Source: a virus
Virus record (IMG/VR): IMGVR_UViG_3300012354_000006
Span: 1-41,685 of that record
Strand: one strand, 5' to 3'
DNA length: 41,685 bases
Shown one piece after another: positions 1 to 9,581 of this stretch (the first letter of the stretch is position 1; each line of letters begins with the position of its first letter). Made by a program: the position numbers and the translations under genes. The notes below the pieces were generated by a model. It searched no databases and was not told where the DNA came from. It saw nothing but the letters and a program-made list of their open reading frames with translations.

Positions 1-228
1 CGGGTGGTACAGCGTCATAGAGCCGCTGGTACTGCCATTCTGTACCACCGCCGTAGGGTTCACCTTGAGCCACTTGAGCGTCTCCATACCCGTGCCATCG
101 GCGGTGATATTGGCATCGGTGGCGGCGGAATTGATGCTGGCGACAAACGTTTCCAGGGGATTCAGAAAGCTGCTACTGATTCCAGGTGAACTCCCGTTCA
201 CGAATGGTCCAAAGATGGTATAGGCCAT
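1..228 (-). CDS. Virion/tail protein, 3' end cut by window edge
   Basis: The reading frame opens at ATG 228, eight bases or so after a strong AAGGAGG ribosome site, and runs without a stop to the window edge, so 76 residues are visible. The start is MAYTIFGPFVNG, followed by a Ser/Thr/Ala/Asn-rich stretch of the kind seen in phage fibre or structural proteins. It is the last visible gene of the late minus operon, just downstream of the 241-633 tail protein. Function is inferred from position and composition only; the C-terminal part lies outside the window. Confidence 0.6.
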   Translation of the reverse strand, partial: MAYTIFGPFVNGSSPGISSSFLNPLETFVASINSAATDANITADGTGMETLKWLKVNPTAVVQNGSTSGSMTLYHP

Positions 229-240
229 GCGGTCCTCCTT

Positions 241-633
241 TTAGGTGTGCGTGATAGTCAGGTCCACTTGCAGCGTGAGACTCTCCACAGCGGTCTTTGG
301 GTTGTGGGAGTACAACCCACGAGCAAGCAGCACGCCCGTATTGGCATGCGACGTCGCGGTACTCCCTCCGAACACACCAACCTCTTCAATGTCGACGCCC
401 ACAGCATCGGTCGGCGTCAGGTACAGTGCCGCTATCACTTCGCCCGGCGATGCTCCATTGGTGTAGGACGTGGTTTTTTTGCGGAACACCTCATTGCCGA
501 GCTTCGTATCGGCGGCAGTGGGTGTCGTGTTCGATGTCCCGACTGCGACATAGAGCAATTGCGGATTGGTTGCGCCCTTTGCGCCGTCTCGCAACAGGCC
601 CACGCCTGCGTCGGTCACTTGTATCGCGGTCAT
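241..633 (-). CDS. Distal tail / baseplate-type structural protein
   Basis: 130 residues with a good ribosome site (AGGAGGT) ahead of ATG 633. The sequence begins MTAIQVTDAGVGLLRDGAKG and contains the phrases YVAVGT and EEVGVFGG. This style is typical of phage tail-fibre or baseplate proteins, in which a short beta-rich N-terminal module handles attachment. It follows the tail hub gene by 12 bases, so it probably belongs to the tail tip. No enzymatic motif, signal peptide or membrane segment is seen. The exact role (collar, fibre base or accessory) cannot be told from sequence. Confidence 0.6.
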   Translation of the reverse strand: MTAIQVTDAGVGLLRDGAKGATNPQLLYVAVGTSNTTPTAADTKLGNEVFRKKTTSYTNGASPGEVIAALYLTPTDAVGVDIEEVGVFGGSTATSHANTGVLLARGLYSHNPKTAVESLTLQVDLTITHT

Positions 634-645
634 GCCTACCTCCTA

Positions 646-2157
646 CTAGCAAGGAAACAATGTTGTGTTCGGAAAGAGCGTCGTTGCGGGCACAGGGCAG
701 GTAAATGCAGTCGTCGTGAGGGTGCCCGCGGCGGTGATCGTGGCGGTGAAATTGACCGCGACATTGACCGATTGCGAGACACCGACATTGATGCTGTTTG
801 CTGGCGCTACACTCCTGAGCAACTTGTTGAAGAAATCGGTCCACCCGATGTCATACGGACCGGCTATGGCGGTGATCGTGTACCAGATGGTGAGCCCATT
901 TTGCGTATCGGATGCGCTTACCTCCTCGACAATCATCTGCAGGTTTGAGAATCCGAACGGCGCGTAGTTGACCGTGATGAGCTGCCCTGCCGCAAAATCA
1001 CTTTCTAAGGTAGAGAAGGTGAATTGTGTGGCCTGCACACCGTAACGTGTAAGCCGTTGTGAGGCTTCCGTGAAGGCATCGGCGGCGTTGGTGAGTGCCG
1101 CATCCTGATCTGCAACCTCTATCACACCCGAGGTTCCATCAAGCGATGCCTGATAGGAGACCAATGCGCTATTCTGCACAACCGCCGTGTTGGGATATTG
1201 CCCAATATAGCTGACGGCCAGCGTCTGACTGCTCGTCAGCTTTGCCGCACCGCTATCCTGCGTGATGAGAGGATCTCCCTTGGACCAGTAGAAATCTTTG
1301 CCCGTATCGACGCCAGTGATGCCGACCGTCTTAGCAACGCTGTTGACCGTGATCGTCGGCTGTGAATTGAGTGCATACCCCATTGGCCACGCGGTCGTAT
1401 TGCTATCCCCGATGCGCGTCTCGTTCTGCGTGACGGTCTGGGCCACGCCGCCCGTCACGTACTCTGTATTGCGAAAGAGCGGATTGGCGCGTACCACACG
1501 GGGCACGGTCCCGGAGAGTCTGCCGTCATCGATGGTCGTGCCATCAATCGTCGGGCCAATCACCGCCGTGTAGGGCACAAACCAGAGCTGTTTATACTGA
1601 TCAATTTGCCAGTAGTACGGGACGCCTGCATCACTGGCCGCTTTCACCAGCTCGTCCATGGCCTGTGCAACGGTGCAATAGGCAAAGACCGCCGACGGGA
1701 TGAGCCCGACATTGCCGCCTGGATAGAGGGTGTCCGATGGATAGAGCGTGGTGTTCGGTGTGAGGCCATCGTAGATCTGCCCGAGCGTGACGCCTTCTTG
1801 CACAAGAATCGTGTTGAGCAGATCTTGCGCAATATATCCAGCCGTTTTATTCGTGTAGGAGGCCGCAACCAGGCGCTTGACCGCAAGCCACTGCATATCC
1901 ATGCAGGAGATTTGCGTCTCCAACGTCGGACTGAACCCTGGTTTCTGCTCTTGTGGTTGATCGATGAAGCCTGCGAAGGCCAGGGCACTGTTTTGATCGT
2001 AGATCTGGACCTGTTGGTACTGCTGGTAGTGAGTGTTGCCCGTCACATCGTAGCTGGTGAAGTTCGCCTGTGCTCGCTTGCCGATCTTGCTATCGACGGA
2101 GAGCGTGCCGCTCTTCACCACCACGGATTGCCCGCTCACCTGGACGCTATAGACCAT
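646..2157 (-). CDS. Tail hub / tail-associated (Tal-like) protein
   Basis: 503 residues, starting at an ATG inside the last codons of the tape measure gene (11-base overlap), so translation is likely coupled. The beginning ([20 protein letters not shown]) and length fit the gp27/Tal-like baseplate hub proteins that follow the tape measure in siphoviruses. The middle contains [16 protein letters not shown], a phrase common in such hubs. The C-terminus has a near repeat, [12 protein letters not shown]. It would form the tail tip ring through which DNA passes. Position is the main support; no enzymatic domain was seen. Confidence 0.65.
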   Translation of the reverse strand: MVYSVQVSGQSVVVKSGTLSVDSKIGKRAQANFTSYDVTGNTHYQQYQQVQIYDQNSALAFAGFIDQPQEQKPGFSPTLETQISCMDMQWLAVKRLVAASYTNKTAGYIAQDLLNTILVQEGVTLGQIYDGLTPNTTLYPSDTLYPGGNVGLIPSAVFAYCTVAQAMDELVKAASDAGVPYYWQIDQYKQLWFVPYTAVIGPTIDGTTIDDGRLSGTVPRVVRANPLFRNTEYVTGGVAQTVTQNETRIGDSNTTAWPMGYALNSQPTITVNSVAKTVGITGVDTGKDFYWSKGDPLITQDSGAAKLTSSQTLAVSYIGQYPNTAVVQNSALVSYQASLDGTSGVIEVADQDAALTNAADAFTEASQRLTRYGVQATQFTFSTLESDFAAGQLITVNYAPFGFSNLQMIVEEVSASDTQNGLTIWYTITAIAGPYDIGWTDFFNKLLRSVAPANSINVGVSQSVNVAVNFTATITAAGTLTTTAFTCPVPATTLFPNTTLFPC

Positions 2158-5100
2158 GCACGTTCACCCCCGATCGTATTTCGTGCATGACCGACGGCAG
2201 GATGAGACGCGCAAACTGCCGCCCGTCAATCTGCAAGATGATGGGTTGGGGAGTCCCCGAGGACGAGATGGGCGTGACCACTTCTCGCCCGCTCTCCCCA
2301 AATCGGTACCGTCGCCCTGATGCACCAATCCCCAGGATCTCTTCGTTAATGATGCCCCCGTTGCCGTAGCCGACATACGCGCCGCCACGCGCCAACGCGA
2401 CAATGCCAGGCACATTGAAGACCGATCCATAGCGGGATTGAATATAGCGAATGGCCGCCGCCGCGTTGTCGATGGGATTGAGCATATCGGTATGACCGCC
2501 CAGCGCATACGCGGCAAAGGTCGGGCCAATCGTCTGAAAGAGGCCTTCCGATGGATGACCGGCAGCCGCGTTGCTATCCCACAGGTTGACAGCGCCTGGA
2601 TTCCCGCCTGACTCATACATGGCAATGGTTTCCAACGCGGAGAGCCAGGACATCGGGACACCTGTTAACCTGATCGCGGCCTGGACCCAGGAGGCGAGGT
2701 TGCCACTGACTGCGGCCCCTGTAAATCCGGTCACTCCTGATGGGCTGGCAACCGGGGCGGGCAGCATCTTATTGAGGAAGGACACCGCCCATCCTTTGAC
2801 CATATCGACCGCGTGCGACGCTACACCGGAGAGCGCGCCCGGCAGACTGAACCCGGCATTGAACTTTTGCATCACCGCGTCAATCAGGGATGATGCCGCG
2901 CCCGTAATCCACGATCCGATGGAGCCCAGGATATCGCCTACCCCTGACGCGTAGCCAGGGAGCGCGCCACCACCGAGCAGGTTCATGGTGTCCGCATGTG
3001 AGAGCACGCTGGTGCCGCGTGGCAGTACGACCAGTTCTGGCCCTTTTTCACCAACGATGGCAGGCCCGCCAGGGTGTCCACCGGTGCCTGATGCATAGGA
3101 GGGGATACGGCCCATTCCAAAGTGAGGGACGGGCGATCCTGCGCCTAATTTCCCTGCGATCCAATCGATACCGCTGCCCATGAGGTTGACGAAGTTCTCA
3201 ACTCCTGTAATGCCCTTGTTTAATCCACTGATGATTCCATTGACAAAGCCACGTATGGCTGAGGCCGCACCTGATCCCATTTGCTGAATGCTTCCAATGA
3301 CACCATCTTTCATCTGACCAAGTTTCGAAAGAGCCTGATCTTTGAGTTGCCCAATCCAGGAAAGCGAGTTATGGACCCAGGTCCCAAGCCCACTCATCCA
3401 TCCACCGATCAGTTGCCCAAGAAAATTGAGACTGCCCCTGACCCAGGTACCCAGAGCGGACATCCAACTCCCAATCATGCGACCGAGCCGACCTTGCTGC
3501 TCATTCACCCATGCGGTGAAGGCGTCATTTGCACGATCATACCACCCCTTACGTGCCTCTAGATCCTGTGCAGCCAGTTCTTTGATCTTCTTGAGTCGTT
3601 CTTGCTTTTCTTTCTCAGATTGTGCAATGGCTCCCTGGGTCTGGTCGATGGATCGGCTGAGAGTGTTCTGTTTCATCTGGAGCCTGGTCTTATCCGCCCC
3701 GTCAGCCATCGTCTTGAGCTTATCCTGCACCCCTGTGCGCTCTTTTTCGAGATTGGCGAGCACGCCTTTTTGTTGATCCTCCGTATTCTGAATGGCCGTG
3801 ATCTTCATTTTTTGAAACGCGATATCGCTCTTGATCGCCATATCACCAGCCTTGCCCGAAAGCCAGTCCATCCATCCACCCCAATGCTTGATCACTTCAA
3901 TGATTCCAAAGATTGCCAGAGAGAGGACCGCAATGGCCGCTACGAACGGGAGCAACGGCACAATAGCCGCCCATGCCGCCGTCGCCATGCCGATCAGGGC
4001 TGCAACAACCAGAGGGGTCACCACCATGGCAAAGGCTACCAACACGGATTTAAGCGCGTCCATTGCCATTTCATTCTTCTTGAAGAAGTCAATCAGGCGC
4101 GCGCCGCCTGAGATGATGTTGGAAATACCACTCACCAGGGACTGCAGGGCATTCTGGACCGTGTGCGTCTTCTGCTCCCAGGTGATAAATCCGGTGATCA
4201 TGGGTGTGAGGGTATCAAGCAAGCGGCCAAGGATCGGCAACAGTTCTGTGCCAAGACTGATCATGAGCGCATTGACCGCCATTTTTGCCTGATCCAGTTT
4301 GAAGTTGAACGTACCCTGTACCTCGGTCCAGCCAAGCACCCCGTCTTTGCCGCTCTTCATGGCGGCGGTGACTTTGTTGATGTTGTCCTCGGTCTGTTTG
4401 AGTGCAGGCCCCGTGAGCATGGCAGCAAGTTTGAAGCCCACGATACCACCGGTGATGTTCTTTACGGCGGTTTCGTACTCCACACTGCCTGCTGGAAATT
4501 TCTGGCCCACATGATCTTCGATCATCTGCAACGCCTGGGGCAGGCCCTTGTTGACCAGTGCATCCTTTACCTGCTGTGCCGAGAGTCCCACGGCATGCAT
4601 CGAGTCCACTGCAACGCCTGAAGGGGCTTGTAAGGCAACAAGCACATGGGCAAGGTTCATCGCCGCCTGCCTACTCGTCATGCCCGCGTTGGTCATGGTA
4701 TCGATTGCACCGGCAACCTGGGGAAACGAAATATGCAGAGCGGAAGCAATCGGGAGCACAGCCCCCATGCTGGAAGACAACTCCTGAAGGGTCGTTTTGC
4801 CATTTTGCACGGTGACGATCAGGCCATTCATCGCGGCAGCCGATTGCGAGACGGGCATATGGTAGTCAGTCATCGTGGTAGTGAGTGCTTTGGCTACGAC
4901 GTCCAGATCTGCGTTCTCAGACTTTGCGCCACGGGCTGCTACCCCTAATACCTTGAGTGCATCTCCTGCACGATTGCCTGCACTCTCCACAAAATACATG
5001 CCCTTCGCCAGTTGCTCGGTTGAGGTGGCGGTATCCACGCTCATTTTGAGGACGCCTGCGCTGACCATTGGCAGGTTTTTCGAGAGTTCACCAGCGGAGG

Positions 5101-5323
5101 TCACGAGGCGGGTCATGGATGCCTGAAAGTTGCCCGCCATCTGGGCCGATTTCGCACCAAAGACCACCAGGGCCGCACCTGCCGCAACGAGCGCACCCCC
5201 GGCTAAAAGCCCGAGCTTGTTGCGTGTCGCATCCACAGAACCACCGACCGCCGCCAATTGTGAGGCGGCGCTAGCGGCTCCCTGAACGCTGACTTGTGCG
5301 ACGAGATTCGCGGCAACTGGCAT
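2147..5323 (-). CDS. Tape measure protein with lytic-transglycosylase-like domain
   Basis: The ATG at 5323 overlaps the stop of the upstream chaperone ORF (TAATG), giving 1058 residues; a longer frame to 5470 exists but would lie inside that ORF. The N-terminal third has the [13 protein letters not shown] region typical of TP901/phage-type tape measures. About residues 425-480 form a long hydrophobic block, followed by coiled-coil and amphipathic repeats ([15 protein letters not shown], then [15 protein letters not shown]). Residues of about 890-990 carry [14 protein letters not shown] with LFQTIGPTF downstream, matching the SLT lysozyme fold, where the first Glu is the expected catalytic acid. 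It sets tail length and probably helps cut peptidoglycan during DNA entry. Confidence 0.9.
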   Translation of the reverse strand: MPVAANLVAQVSVQGAASAASQLAAVGGSVDATRNKLGLLAGGALVAAGAALVVFGAKSAQMAGNFQASMTRLVTSAGELSKNLPMVSAGVLKMSVDTATSTEQLAKGMYFVESAGNRAGDALKVLGVAARGAKSENADLDVVAKALTTTMTDYHMPVSQSAAAMNGLIVTVQNGKTTLQELSSSMGAVLPIASALHISFPQVAGAIDTMTNAGMTSRQAAMNLAHVLVALQAPSGVAVDSMHAVGLSAQQVKDALVNKGLPQALQMIEDHVGQKFPAGSVEYETAVKNITGGIVGFKLAAMLTGPALKQTEDNINKVTAAMKSGKDGVLGWTEVQGTFNFKLDQAKMAVNALMISLGTELLPILGRLLDTLTPMITGFITWEQKTHTVQNALQSLVSGISNIISGGARLIDFFKKNEMAMDALKSVLVAFAMVVTPLVVAALIGMATAAWAAIVPLLPFVAAIAVLSLAIFGIIEVIKHWGGWMDWLSGKAGDMAIKSDIAFQKMKITAIQNTEDQQKGVLANLEKERTGVQDKLKTMADGADKTRLQMKQNTLSRSIDQTQGAIAQSEKEKQERLKKIKELAAQDLEARKGWYDRANDAFTAWVNEQQGRLGRMIGSWMSALGTWVRGSLNFLGQLIGGWMSGLGTWVHNSLSWIGQLKDQALSKLGQMKDGVIGSIQQMGSGAASAIRGFVNGIISGLNKGITGVENFVNLMGSGIDWIAGKLGAGSPVPHFGMGRIPSYASGTGGHPGGPAIVGEKGPELVVLPRGTSVLSHADTMNLLGGGALPGYASGVGDILGSIGSWITGAASSLIDAVMQKFNAGFSLPGALSGVASHAVDMVKGWAVSFLNKMLPAPVASPSGVTGFTGAAVSGNLASWVQAAIRLTGVPMSWLSALETIAMYESGGNPGAVNLWDSNAAAGHPSEGLFQTIGPTFAAYALGGHTDMLNPIDNAAAAIRYIQSRYGSVFNVPGIVALARGGAYVGYGNGGIINEEILGIGASGRRYRFGESGREVVTPISSSGTPQPIILQIDGRQFARLILPSVMHEIRSGVNVHGL

Positions 5324-5517
5324 TACTTCCGCATCCTTTCCAGAAACTCCTGTGCCTCTACCTCCGCCGTCATGGCATCGAGCGCCCGCTCTTCCCAATA
5401 GATCGAATGTTCGAGCAGTTCCCACGGCGCGACGTTTAAATACTTTGCCGCCTGGATGAGCTGGTACCAATCGGGCAGGGTGCCCATCTTGCCCTGCGTG
5501 GCGAGATAGCGCCGCAA
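5323..5517 (-). CDS. Tail-assembly chaperone, downstream (GT-like) ORF
   Basis: 64 residues if read from TTG 5517, ending in the TAATG that starts the tape measure gene. No convincing ribosome site precedes the TTG. The frame is -1 to the upstream chaperone ORF and stays open back into it for about 75 bases, so this segment is more likely made as a C-terminal extension by -1 ribosomal frameshifting, as for gpG/gpGT of lambda-like tails. The sequence has an acidic helix ([20 protein letters not shown]). Position just before the tape measure is diagnostic of the family; the frameshift itself is inferred. Confidence 0.7.
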   Translation of the reverse strand: MRRYLATQGKMGTLPDWYQLIQAAKYLNVAPWELLEHSIYWEERALDAMTAEVEAQEFLERMRK

Positions 5518-5522
5518 GCCGA

Positions 5523-5600
5523 TTAGCTCGTCGGCGGCGCTATCCCTTCCGGGCGTAGATCCCCCATGATGGCCTGCAAGATCTCGCCCCGGAAGCCCAC
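5523..5600 (-). promoter_or_regulatory. Probable programmed -1 frameshift window
   Basis: On the minus strand the -1 frame is free of stops from about 5600 to the end of the downstream chaperone ORF, overlapping the last 25 or so codons of the upstream one. A run of five G (plus-strand CCCCC at 5561-5565) in the context ATG GGG GAT allows the P-site codon GGG to re-pair after slipping back one base. No canonical X-XXY-YYZ heptamer with perfect re-pairing was found, so the slip site is uncertain. Confidence 0.4.
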
Positions 5601-5879
5601 CGGCAGTTCAGGGAAGCGAGTAGGATCAATTGGGAACATCACCTGCTCGTCCTCGTCCTCGTAGAGATCCCAGGACTGGATCAGGTTTGCCAGCATCTTG
5701 TTATAGTCGGAAAAACCCGCTTCGATGGTGCTCATGTCCATCGAGGCAAAGGCATTCAATCGCGCAAAGACGACCTCGGTGACGCGCCCAGGGTAGTACA
5801 CAATCGTTGAGGTGTCCTCACCCCATTTGATCGTGACCGTCGCGGTATTATTCGCAATCTTGTGTAGTGTGATTGGCAT
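5523..5879 (-). CDS. Tail-assembly chaperone, upstream (G-like) ORF
   Basis: 118 residues from ATG 5879, which has an AAGGAA ribosome site; a longer frame to 5969 would run into the tail tube gene. It starts [20 protein letters not shown] and contains a run of acidic residues (DLYEDEDEQ). It lies between the tail tube gene and the tape measure gene, the standard location for the chaperone that keeps the tape measure soluble during tail assembly. It ends in TAA 5523 while the -1 frame continues into the 5323-5517 ORF. Confidence 0.75.
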   Translation of the reverse strand: MPITLHKIANNTATVTIKWGEDTSTIVYYPGRVTEVVFARLNAFASMDMSTIEAGFSDYNKMLANLIQSWDLYEDEDEQVMFPIDPTRFPELPVGFRGEILQAIMGDLRPEGIAPPTS

Positions 5880-5887
5880 AGTGTTCC

Positions 5888-7174
5888 TTAAAGAGCTGTG
5901 AGTAAGTTTGTCAGCAGAAAGGTCTGTGCTTTGCCCCAGGTCGGATCTTCCACGACGGTGAACTCCCATTCCTCTGCGAACACGCCGTCCTTATCCGCAA
6001 ATGGCGACGGCTTGCTCACCTTCACGGCCATATCATGTTGGAAGATGTTGTAGGCCTGTGCCACCGATGCAATGGTCGGTGTGCCGCCCGATAAGCTGAC
6101 GTTGGTAGCTCCGACCGGTGACATATCGGATGCCAACGGGCCCGAGAAGGTGAAGGTGTATGGGCCACCTGCGCCGCCAGTGACGGTACAGTTCGTCAAA
6201 ACCGTGGAGAGCAACTGGAAGGCCGTATTCACCGTCGCGGAAGTCAAGGCAGCGCTATAGGTAATCGGGGCCGTGGTCAGCCCCTTATACGAGAGGGTAA
6301 AGGTCCCGCCTGTGGCACCTCCGGCAATCGTGACGGTCTGCAAATTATCGATGATCAGCCCTTGCCCCTGCACGCGTAAGAACTGCGTTTGTCCGGTTTG
6401 CAGGTACGACAATTCCGTCATGCCGACCGTATCAGCCTCCACGAGGAGCTTGATCGTGCAGCCTGGATTGAGATCAACATGTGCCGCCCAACCAAGGAAT
6501 GCGCGATTCATTGGGAAGAAGGGAGCATAGATGCCAGTAAAGCCATAATCGACATTCAAGACCTTGAGCAACTGCGTGGTCCCCAGGGCTGCTGAAGTGG
6601 AATCGAGATAGAAGTTGAGGTGCTTGCCCGCTAGCGGTGCCAGTGCGATGGCGGTCGGACTCCCGGTCATCGTGATGCCATTTTGTAATTGCTGTGCGAG
6701 CACCTTGCCGGAGATGCTGATGCCCGTCTTGCGATCGCCCTTATAGCCAAACTCGGTAATCAGTCCATAGTTCACTTTGTGCGCAAACGTGCCGTCGCCC
6801 TGTTCAATCGTGTAGGTCTGCGGCACTACCGAGCCCGTGAGAGGCGGTGTGAGGTTCCAGTCCTTCGCAGTGGCGGAGGCCCCGTGTGCGGTCGGCGTTG
6901 TGCTCCCACAAGCGGAGGTCAGCACATAGATGAGTCCGTTGTAGTCCAGGGTGCCGCCGAGTGTGCCCTCCACCCATTCGCTGTTCTCAATCTGCGAAGA
7001 GGGGTACTTGCGGCCCGTCGGGCTATACATCATGACATCGGCCATCGGGCCAAGCACAACGTCAAAACATTGGAGTAACTTTGTTGCTGCAACGTTCGTG
7101 CCAAGGCTTGACGTGCTCTCAGCTCCGAATTGGAGCCGTTGGTTGATACTTGACCTTTCTGGATTCCACGGCAT
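5888..7174 (-). CDS. Major tail tube protein with inserted Ig-like/beta domain
   Basis: 428 residues starting MPWNPERSSINQRLQFG. It lies between the tail terminator-like gene and the chaperone pair, the expected place for the tube subunit. Residues of about 275-375 form a separate Gly/Thr-rich beta module (TVTIAGGATGGTFTLSYKG, then GGAGGPYTFTFSG). This pattern is recognisable as a decoration module inserted in phage tube and capsid proteins. The C-terminus (EEWEFTVVEDPTWGKAQTFL) returns to the tube-like style. The subunit would polymerise around the tape measure, with the insert probably exposed on the tail surface. Confidence 0.75.
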   Translation of the reverse strand: MPWNPERSSINQRLQFGAESTSSLGTNVAATKLLQCFDVVLGPMADVMMYSPTGRKYPSSQIENSEWVEGTLGGTLDYNGLIYVLTSACGSTTPTAHGASATAKDWNLTPPLTGSVVPQTYTIEQGDGTFAHKVNYGLITEFGYKGDRKTGISISGKVLAQQLQNGITMTGSPTAIALAPLAGKHLNFYLDSTSAALGTTQLLKVLNVDYGFTGIYAPFFPMNRAFLGWAAHVDLNPGCTIKLLVEADTVGMTELSYLQTGQTQFLRVQGQGLIIDNLQTVTIAGGATGGTFTLSYKGLTTAPITYSAALTSATVNTAFQLLSTVLTNCTVTGGAGGPYTFTFSGPLASDMSPVGATNVSLSGGTPTIASVAQAYNIFQHDMAVKVSKPSPFADKDGVFAEEWEFTVVEDPTWGKAQTFLLTNLLTAL

Positions 7175-7177
7175 GTC

Positions 7178-7600
7178 CTAACTCCCTTGTAGATCTATGC
7201 GATACAGGCCGCCCAGGTGTCCCCATGCAGCTCCGTTAATCAGTTCGCTATAGGAGAGCGCCCCGTCCCGATAGCAGGAGAGGACGCCCCCACCGCTGGC
7301 AAGTCCGACGCTGCGTCGATCCTTGAAAAGTGAATCTATGCGATCAGCGATAACCACGAGCGCGCCGTACGTACTTGCCGGTCCCACGGCCTTGAGTTGC
7401 AAAAGCAGTGAGGCCCAGAGGCGCACCGCCTGCAGCGTCAACACATCCGTTCCTGATTGATGCACGACCAGCGCATACGGTGCCGCCGTATTTATATCTG
7501 CAAAACCCTGCCATACCCCTCCAACTGATGCGCTCATCAAAGCACTATCCGCCTGCATGGTACTCACCACCCACTGGAATGCGGCTGCGACTTCGCTCAT
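7178..7600 (-). CDS. Tail terminator / tail completion protein
   Basis: 140 residues beginning MSEVAAAFQWVVSTMQADSA, with YALVVHQSG and LYRIDLQGS near the end. Length, position directly upstream of the tail tube gene, and the 'short helix, YALV strand, final strand' pattern fit the tail terminator (gpU or DUF3168-like) family, which caps the tail tube and joins it to the head. Its ATG overlaps the stop of the gp10-like gene by four bases. The call rests on synteny plus general resemblance. Confidence 0.6.
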   Translation of the reverse strand: MSEVAAAFQWVVSTMQADSALMSASVGGVWQGFADINTAAPYALVVHQSGTDVLTLQAVRLWASLLLQLKAVGPASTYGALVVIADRIDSLFKDRRSVGLASGGGVLSCYRDGALSYSELINGAAWGHLGGLYRIDLQGS

Positions 7601-7935
7601 GTGATGCGTTTCTCCAGGGTGGCGCCCGCCGCCTCAAATTGCGCGCGCGTGTCCTCTATCCCAGGTTCGACAAACGGTCTAGCGGGCATATAGCGCGTTC
7701 CATAGTTTTGGTAGACCCAATAGTCCATCCCGATGATGATATCCTTCGTGGTCGGCGTATCGCCGTCGGCTACGGCCACGCTGTTGAGCATGTCGCCAGT
7801 ATCCACCTGCCCATTGGCAATAATATGCTGCTGAATGTTGGACACAGCATGCCAGGCGGTTTCAGCTGCAATCTCCGCACACGCCGGAGTGAGACGCGCC
7901 GCGATGAGATCGAAATGATTGAAAGAGCCTGCCAC
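7597..7935 (-). CDS. HK97 gp10-like head-tail joining protein
   Basis: 112 residues. The central phrase VDTGDMLNSVAV followed by YWVYQNYGTRYMPARPFVEPGI is the hallmark of the HK97 gp10 family (tail-completion or neck protein): an early V-D-T-G turn, the YGT.YM.ARPF motif, then a C-terminal helix. It is placed between the head-closure and tail-terminator genes as in HK97-like phages. It would act in the neck of the virion. Confidence 0.8.
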   Translation of the reverse strand: MAGSFNHFDLIAARLTPACAEIAAETAWHAVSNIQQHIIANGQVDTGDMLNSVAVADGDTPTTKDIIIGMDYWVYQNYGTRYMPARPFVEPGIEDTRAQFEAAGATLEKRIT

Positions 7936-7937
7936 GA

Positions 7938-8156
7938 TTAGTGTCCGGCACTCGCTGGAAGACCAGCACTCTCAGGGTTCCCGGCGCTATTACTGGTCCC
8001 GGTGCCGTCCGAGCCAGTTGGCGCAGCCACAGCGACCGAGTGACTGGCGCTATGGGATGGGGATGTTCCCTGTGAGCTCCCTGCGCTAATCGGGCTAAAA
8101 GCCAGTGCGAGAGCGAGAGCTATGATTCCGATCCCTACTCGTAGTCTTTTTGTCAT
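7938..8156 (-). CDS. Small Ser/Ala/Gly-rich protein with N-terminal signal/anchor
   Basis: 72 residues with a clear AAGGAAA ribosome site. The first 25 residues (MTKRLRVGIGIIALALALAF) form a basic start plus a hydrophobic segment typical of a signal peptide or anchor, with a possible cleavage after SPISA. The rest is low-complexity Ser, Ala, Gly, Thr and His with no fold in view. It lies between the head-closure gene and the gp10-like gene, where membrane or exported proteins are not expected. It could be a moron-type exported protein or an accessory factor; function unknown. Confidence 0.6.
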   Translation of the reverse strand: MTKRLRVGIGIIALALALAFSPISAGSSQGTSPSHSASHSVAVAAPTGSDGTGTSNSAGNPESAGLPASAGH

Positions 8157-8168
8157 GAGCGTTTCCTT

Positions 8169-8525
8169 TCATGCGATAGTGGTCATCAGGTACTCTTTGG
8201 TCACCGTGTAACTCTCTGCATTCCGCACATTCTGCACACGCCAGTTGAGAGAGTCGTACACAAGACGGTCATTCTCACGGATATCGGTGGTTTGCATCGC
8301 CCTGATCATCATTGCTCGCTGAGAACCAATAAGGGTCGCATAGACTTGCAATTGCGTCGCATTCGGCTTGATGAGATTCACCTGCACATTGCCCACCGAT
8401 CCCCACGTCTCGATGCTATGGCCGTAGCCGTCGCTGGTTACCGTCTTACGGGAGAGCGGTAAGGACACATCGAGCGCCCCCGCGACCGTTGCGGTCATGC
8501 TCGCGATTTCAGCAGCACTCAGCAT
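8169..8525 (-). CDS. Head-closure / head-tail connector protein
   Basis: 118 residues, beginning MLSAAEIASMTATVAGALDV and with IRENDRLVYDSLNWRVQNVRN near residue 85-105. That motif (a short strand with 'D.l...g..w.V..v') is characteristic of head-tail stopper proteins such as SPP1 gp16 or HK97 gp7-like families. It directly follows the connector adaptor gene, which fits. It would seal the capsid after packaging. Confidence 0.7.
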   Translation of the reverse strand: MLSAAEIASMTATVAGALDVSLPLSRKTVTSDGYGHSIETWGSVGNVQVNLIKPNATQLQVYATLIGSQRAMMIRAMQTTDIRENDRLVYDSLNWRVQNVRNAESYTVTKEYLMTTIA

Positions 8526-8537
8526 GGATTCTCTCCC

Positions 8538-9140
8538 TTATTGCCCGCTTGAAAGGTAATCAAGCTCGGTCGGCCCAAGCCCTACATTCGTCAGTGGAGA
8601 TGCGCCCGCCAGATCCGAGCGTCCCACGGTGATGCTGCCGGCGCGCTGCTTGCGGCGATATGTCGTCGCCAACTTCTGCAATGCATCGGCTTGCTGCCCC
8701 CGCTTGAATGATTGTCCATCGCTCGAAAAGTCATAGTTGAGCACAACGCGCGCCGCCCATCGCTCTAGCAAGTCCGCCGCCGCGCGATACACGTCATAGA
8801 GCTTGCCCGAGATGTACAAGGGTGGCAACATCGTGGCCGCAAACTGGAAATGCCCTGCAATCGGCTCGCTGAGTGAGGGCGTGACGACGTTGATCAGGTA
8901 TTGTTTGATGATCAGGTCGTCTTCCCACCCACCGAGTGCGGTATAGTAGTCCAGGTATTGGATGGTCGCGCCGCTAAACGTCGGTTTGGGCTCCATTGAG
9001 CCGTTTTTGATGTCGATGCGGCTCTCATCAAGCACGTCTTGAATGTCCTGGTCAGCAAAGATCTGCGAGGAGCCTGATGGATCGTTCAAAAGGAGACGCA
9101 CACGCGTGATAAGCGCGGCCATGGTATTTCTTACGGTCAT
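8538..9140 (-). CDS. Head-tail adaptor (connector) protein
   Basis: 200 residues, starting MTVRNTMAALITRVRLLLND and then IFADQDIQDVLDESRIDI. The 'i..vR.ll.D.....f.D..i...ld.sr' N-terminus plus helices containing AADLLERWA is typical of phage head-tail adaptors (gp6/gp15-like), which form a ring under the portal. The C-terminal tail is basic and Gly-rich. Its place between the capsid genes and the head-closure gene agrees. Confidence 0.7.
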   Translation of the reverse strand: MTVRNTMAALITRVRLLLNDPSGSSQIFADQDIQDVLDESRIDIKNGSMEPKPTFSGATIQYLDYYTALGGWEDDLIIKQYLINVVTPSLSEPIAGHFQFAATMLPPLYISGKLYDVYRAAADLLERWAARVVLNYDFSSDGQSFKRGQQADALQKLATTYRRKQRAGSITVGRSDLAGASPLTNVGLGPTELDYLSSGQ

Positions 9141-9161
9141 CTCAGACTCCTTTCTACGCGG

Positions 9162-9560
9162 TTATGGGCGCGCCAATTCCAGATCTGCCTGATAGGTCAC
9201 AGCTGGCACACCCGCGCCAGCGGTCGTGCAGTCCAGGCGGATCTGTGTGCCATTGGCGACGCTTGTTGGTGAGATGTCAAATGGAATAGCCACCTCAAGT
9301 GGCAGGCTGGTCGTGGTCAGCGGATACGACAACGAGGTGAACAGCCCCGTGTTGAAGGTGGAACCGCCGTCATACGACACCGCAAGGTTCCACGTCACCG
9401 TATTGGTCGTCGATGAGGTGGCAACCGTCGCGAGAATATGCAATTTGAGCCCACGCCGAGGTGTCCCTCCTGGCAAAACAAAGGGTGTGCCAGCGCTAAA
9501 GGTCGTGACGGTATTTTGTGAGCGACTGGCCTGAACCGTTGTCATCAAGTCAGCAGGCAT
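9162..9560 (-). CDS. Beta-rich head protein, possible decoration protein
   Basis: 132 residues with a good ribosome site. The sequence is almost all predicted beta strand, Thr/Ser/Val-rich (NTVTWNLAVSYDGGSTFNTG), without enzymatic motifs. It follows the major capsid gene by 21 bases. Capsid decoration or head-fibre proteins often occupy this place and have such composition, but similar proteins also occur in tails. The role is inferred. Confidence 0.45.
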   Translation of the reverse strand: MPADLMTTVQASRSQNTVTTFSAGTPFVLPGGTPRRGLKLHILATVATSSTTNTVTWNLAVSYDGGSTFNTGLFTSLSYPLTTTSLPLEVAIPFDISPTSVANGTQIRLDCTTAGAGVPAVTYQADLELARP

Positions 9561-9581
9561 GTGTTGTTCCCTTTCTGGCGA

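Noticed and set aside
2070-2369. Plus ORFs across the tape measure and hub genes (several of 60-230 residues in 1-10 kb)
   Set aside because: All are antisense frames of strongly supported virion genes.
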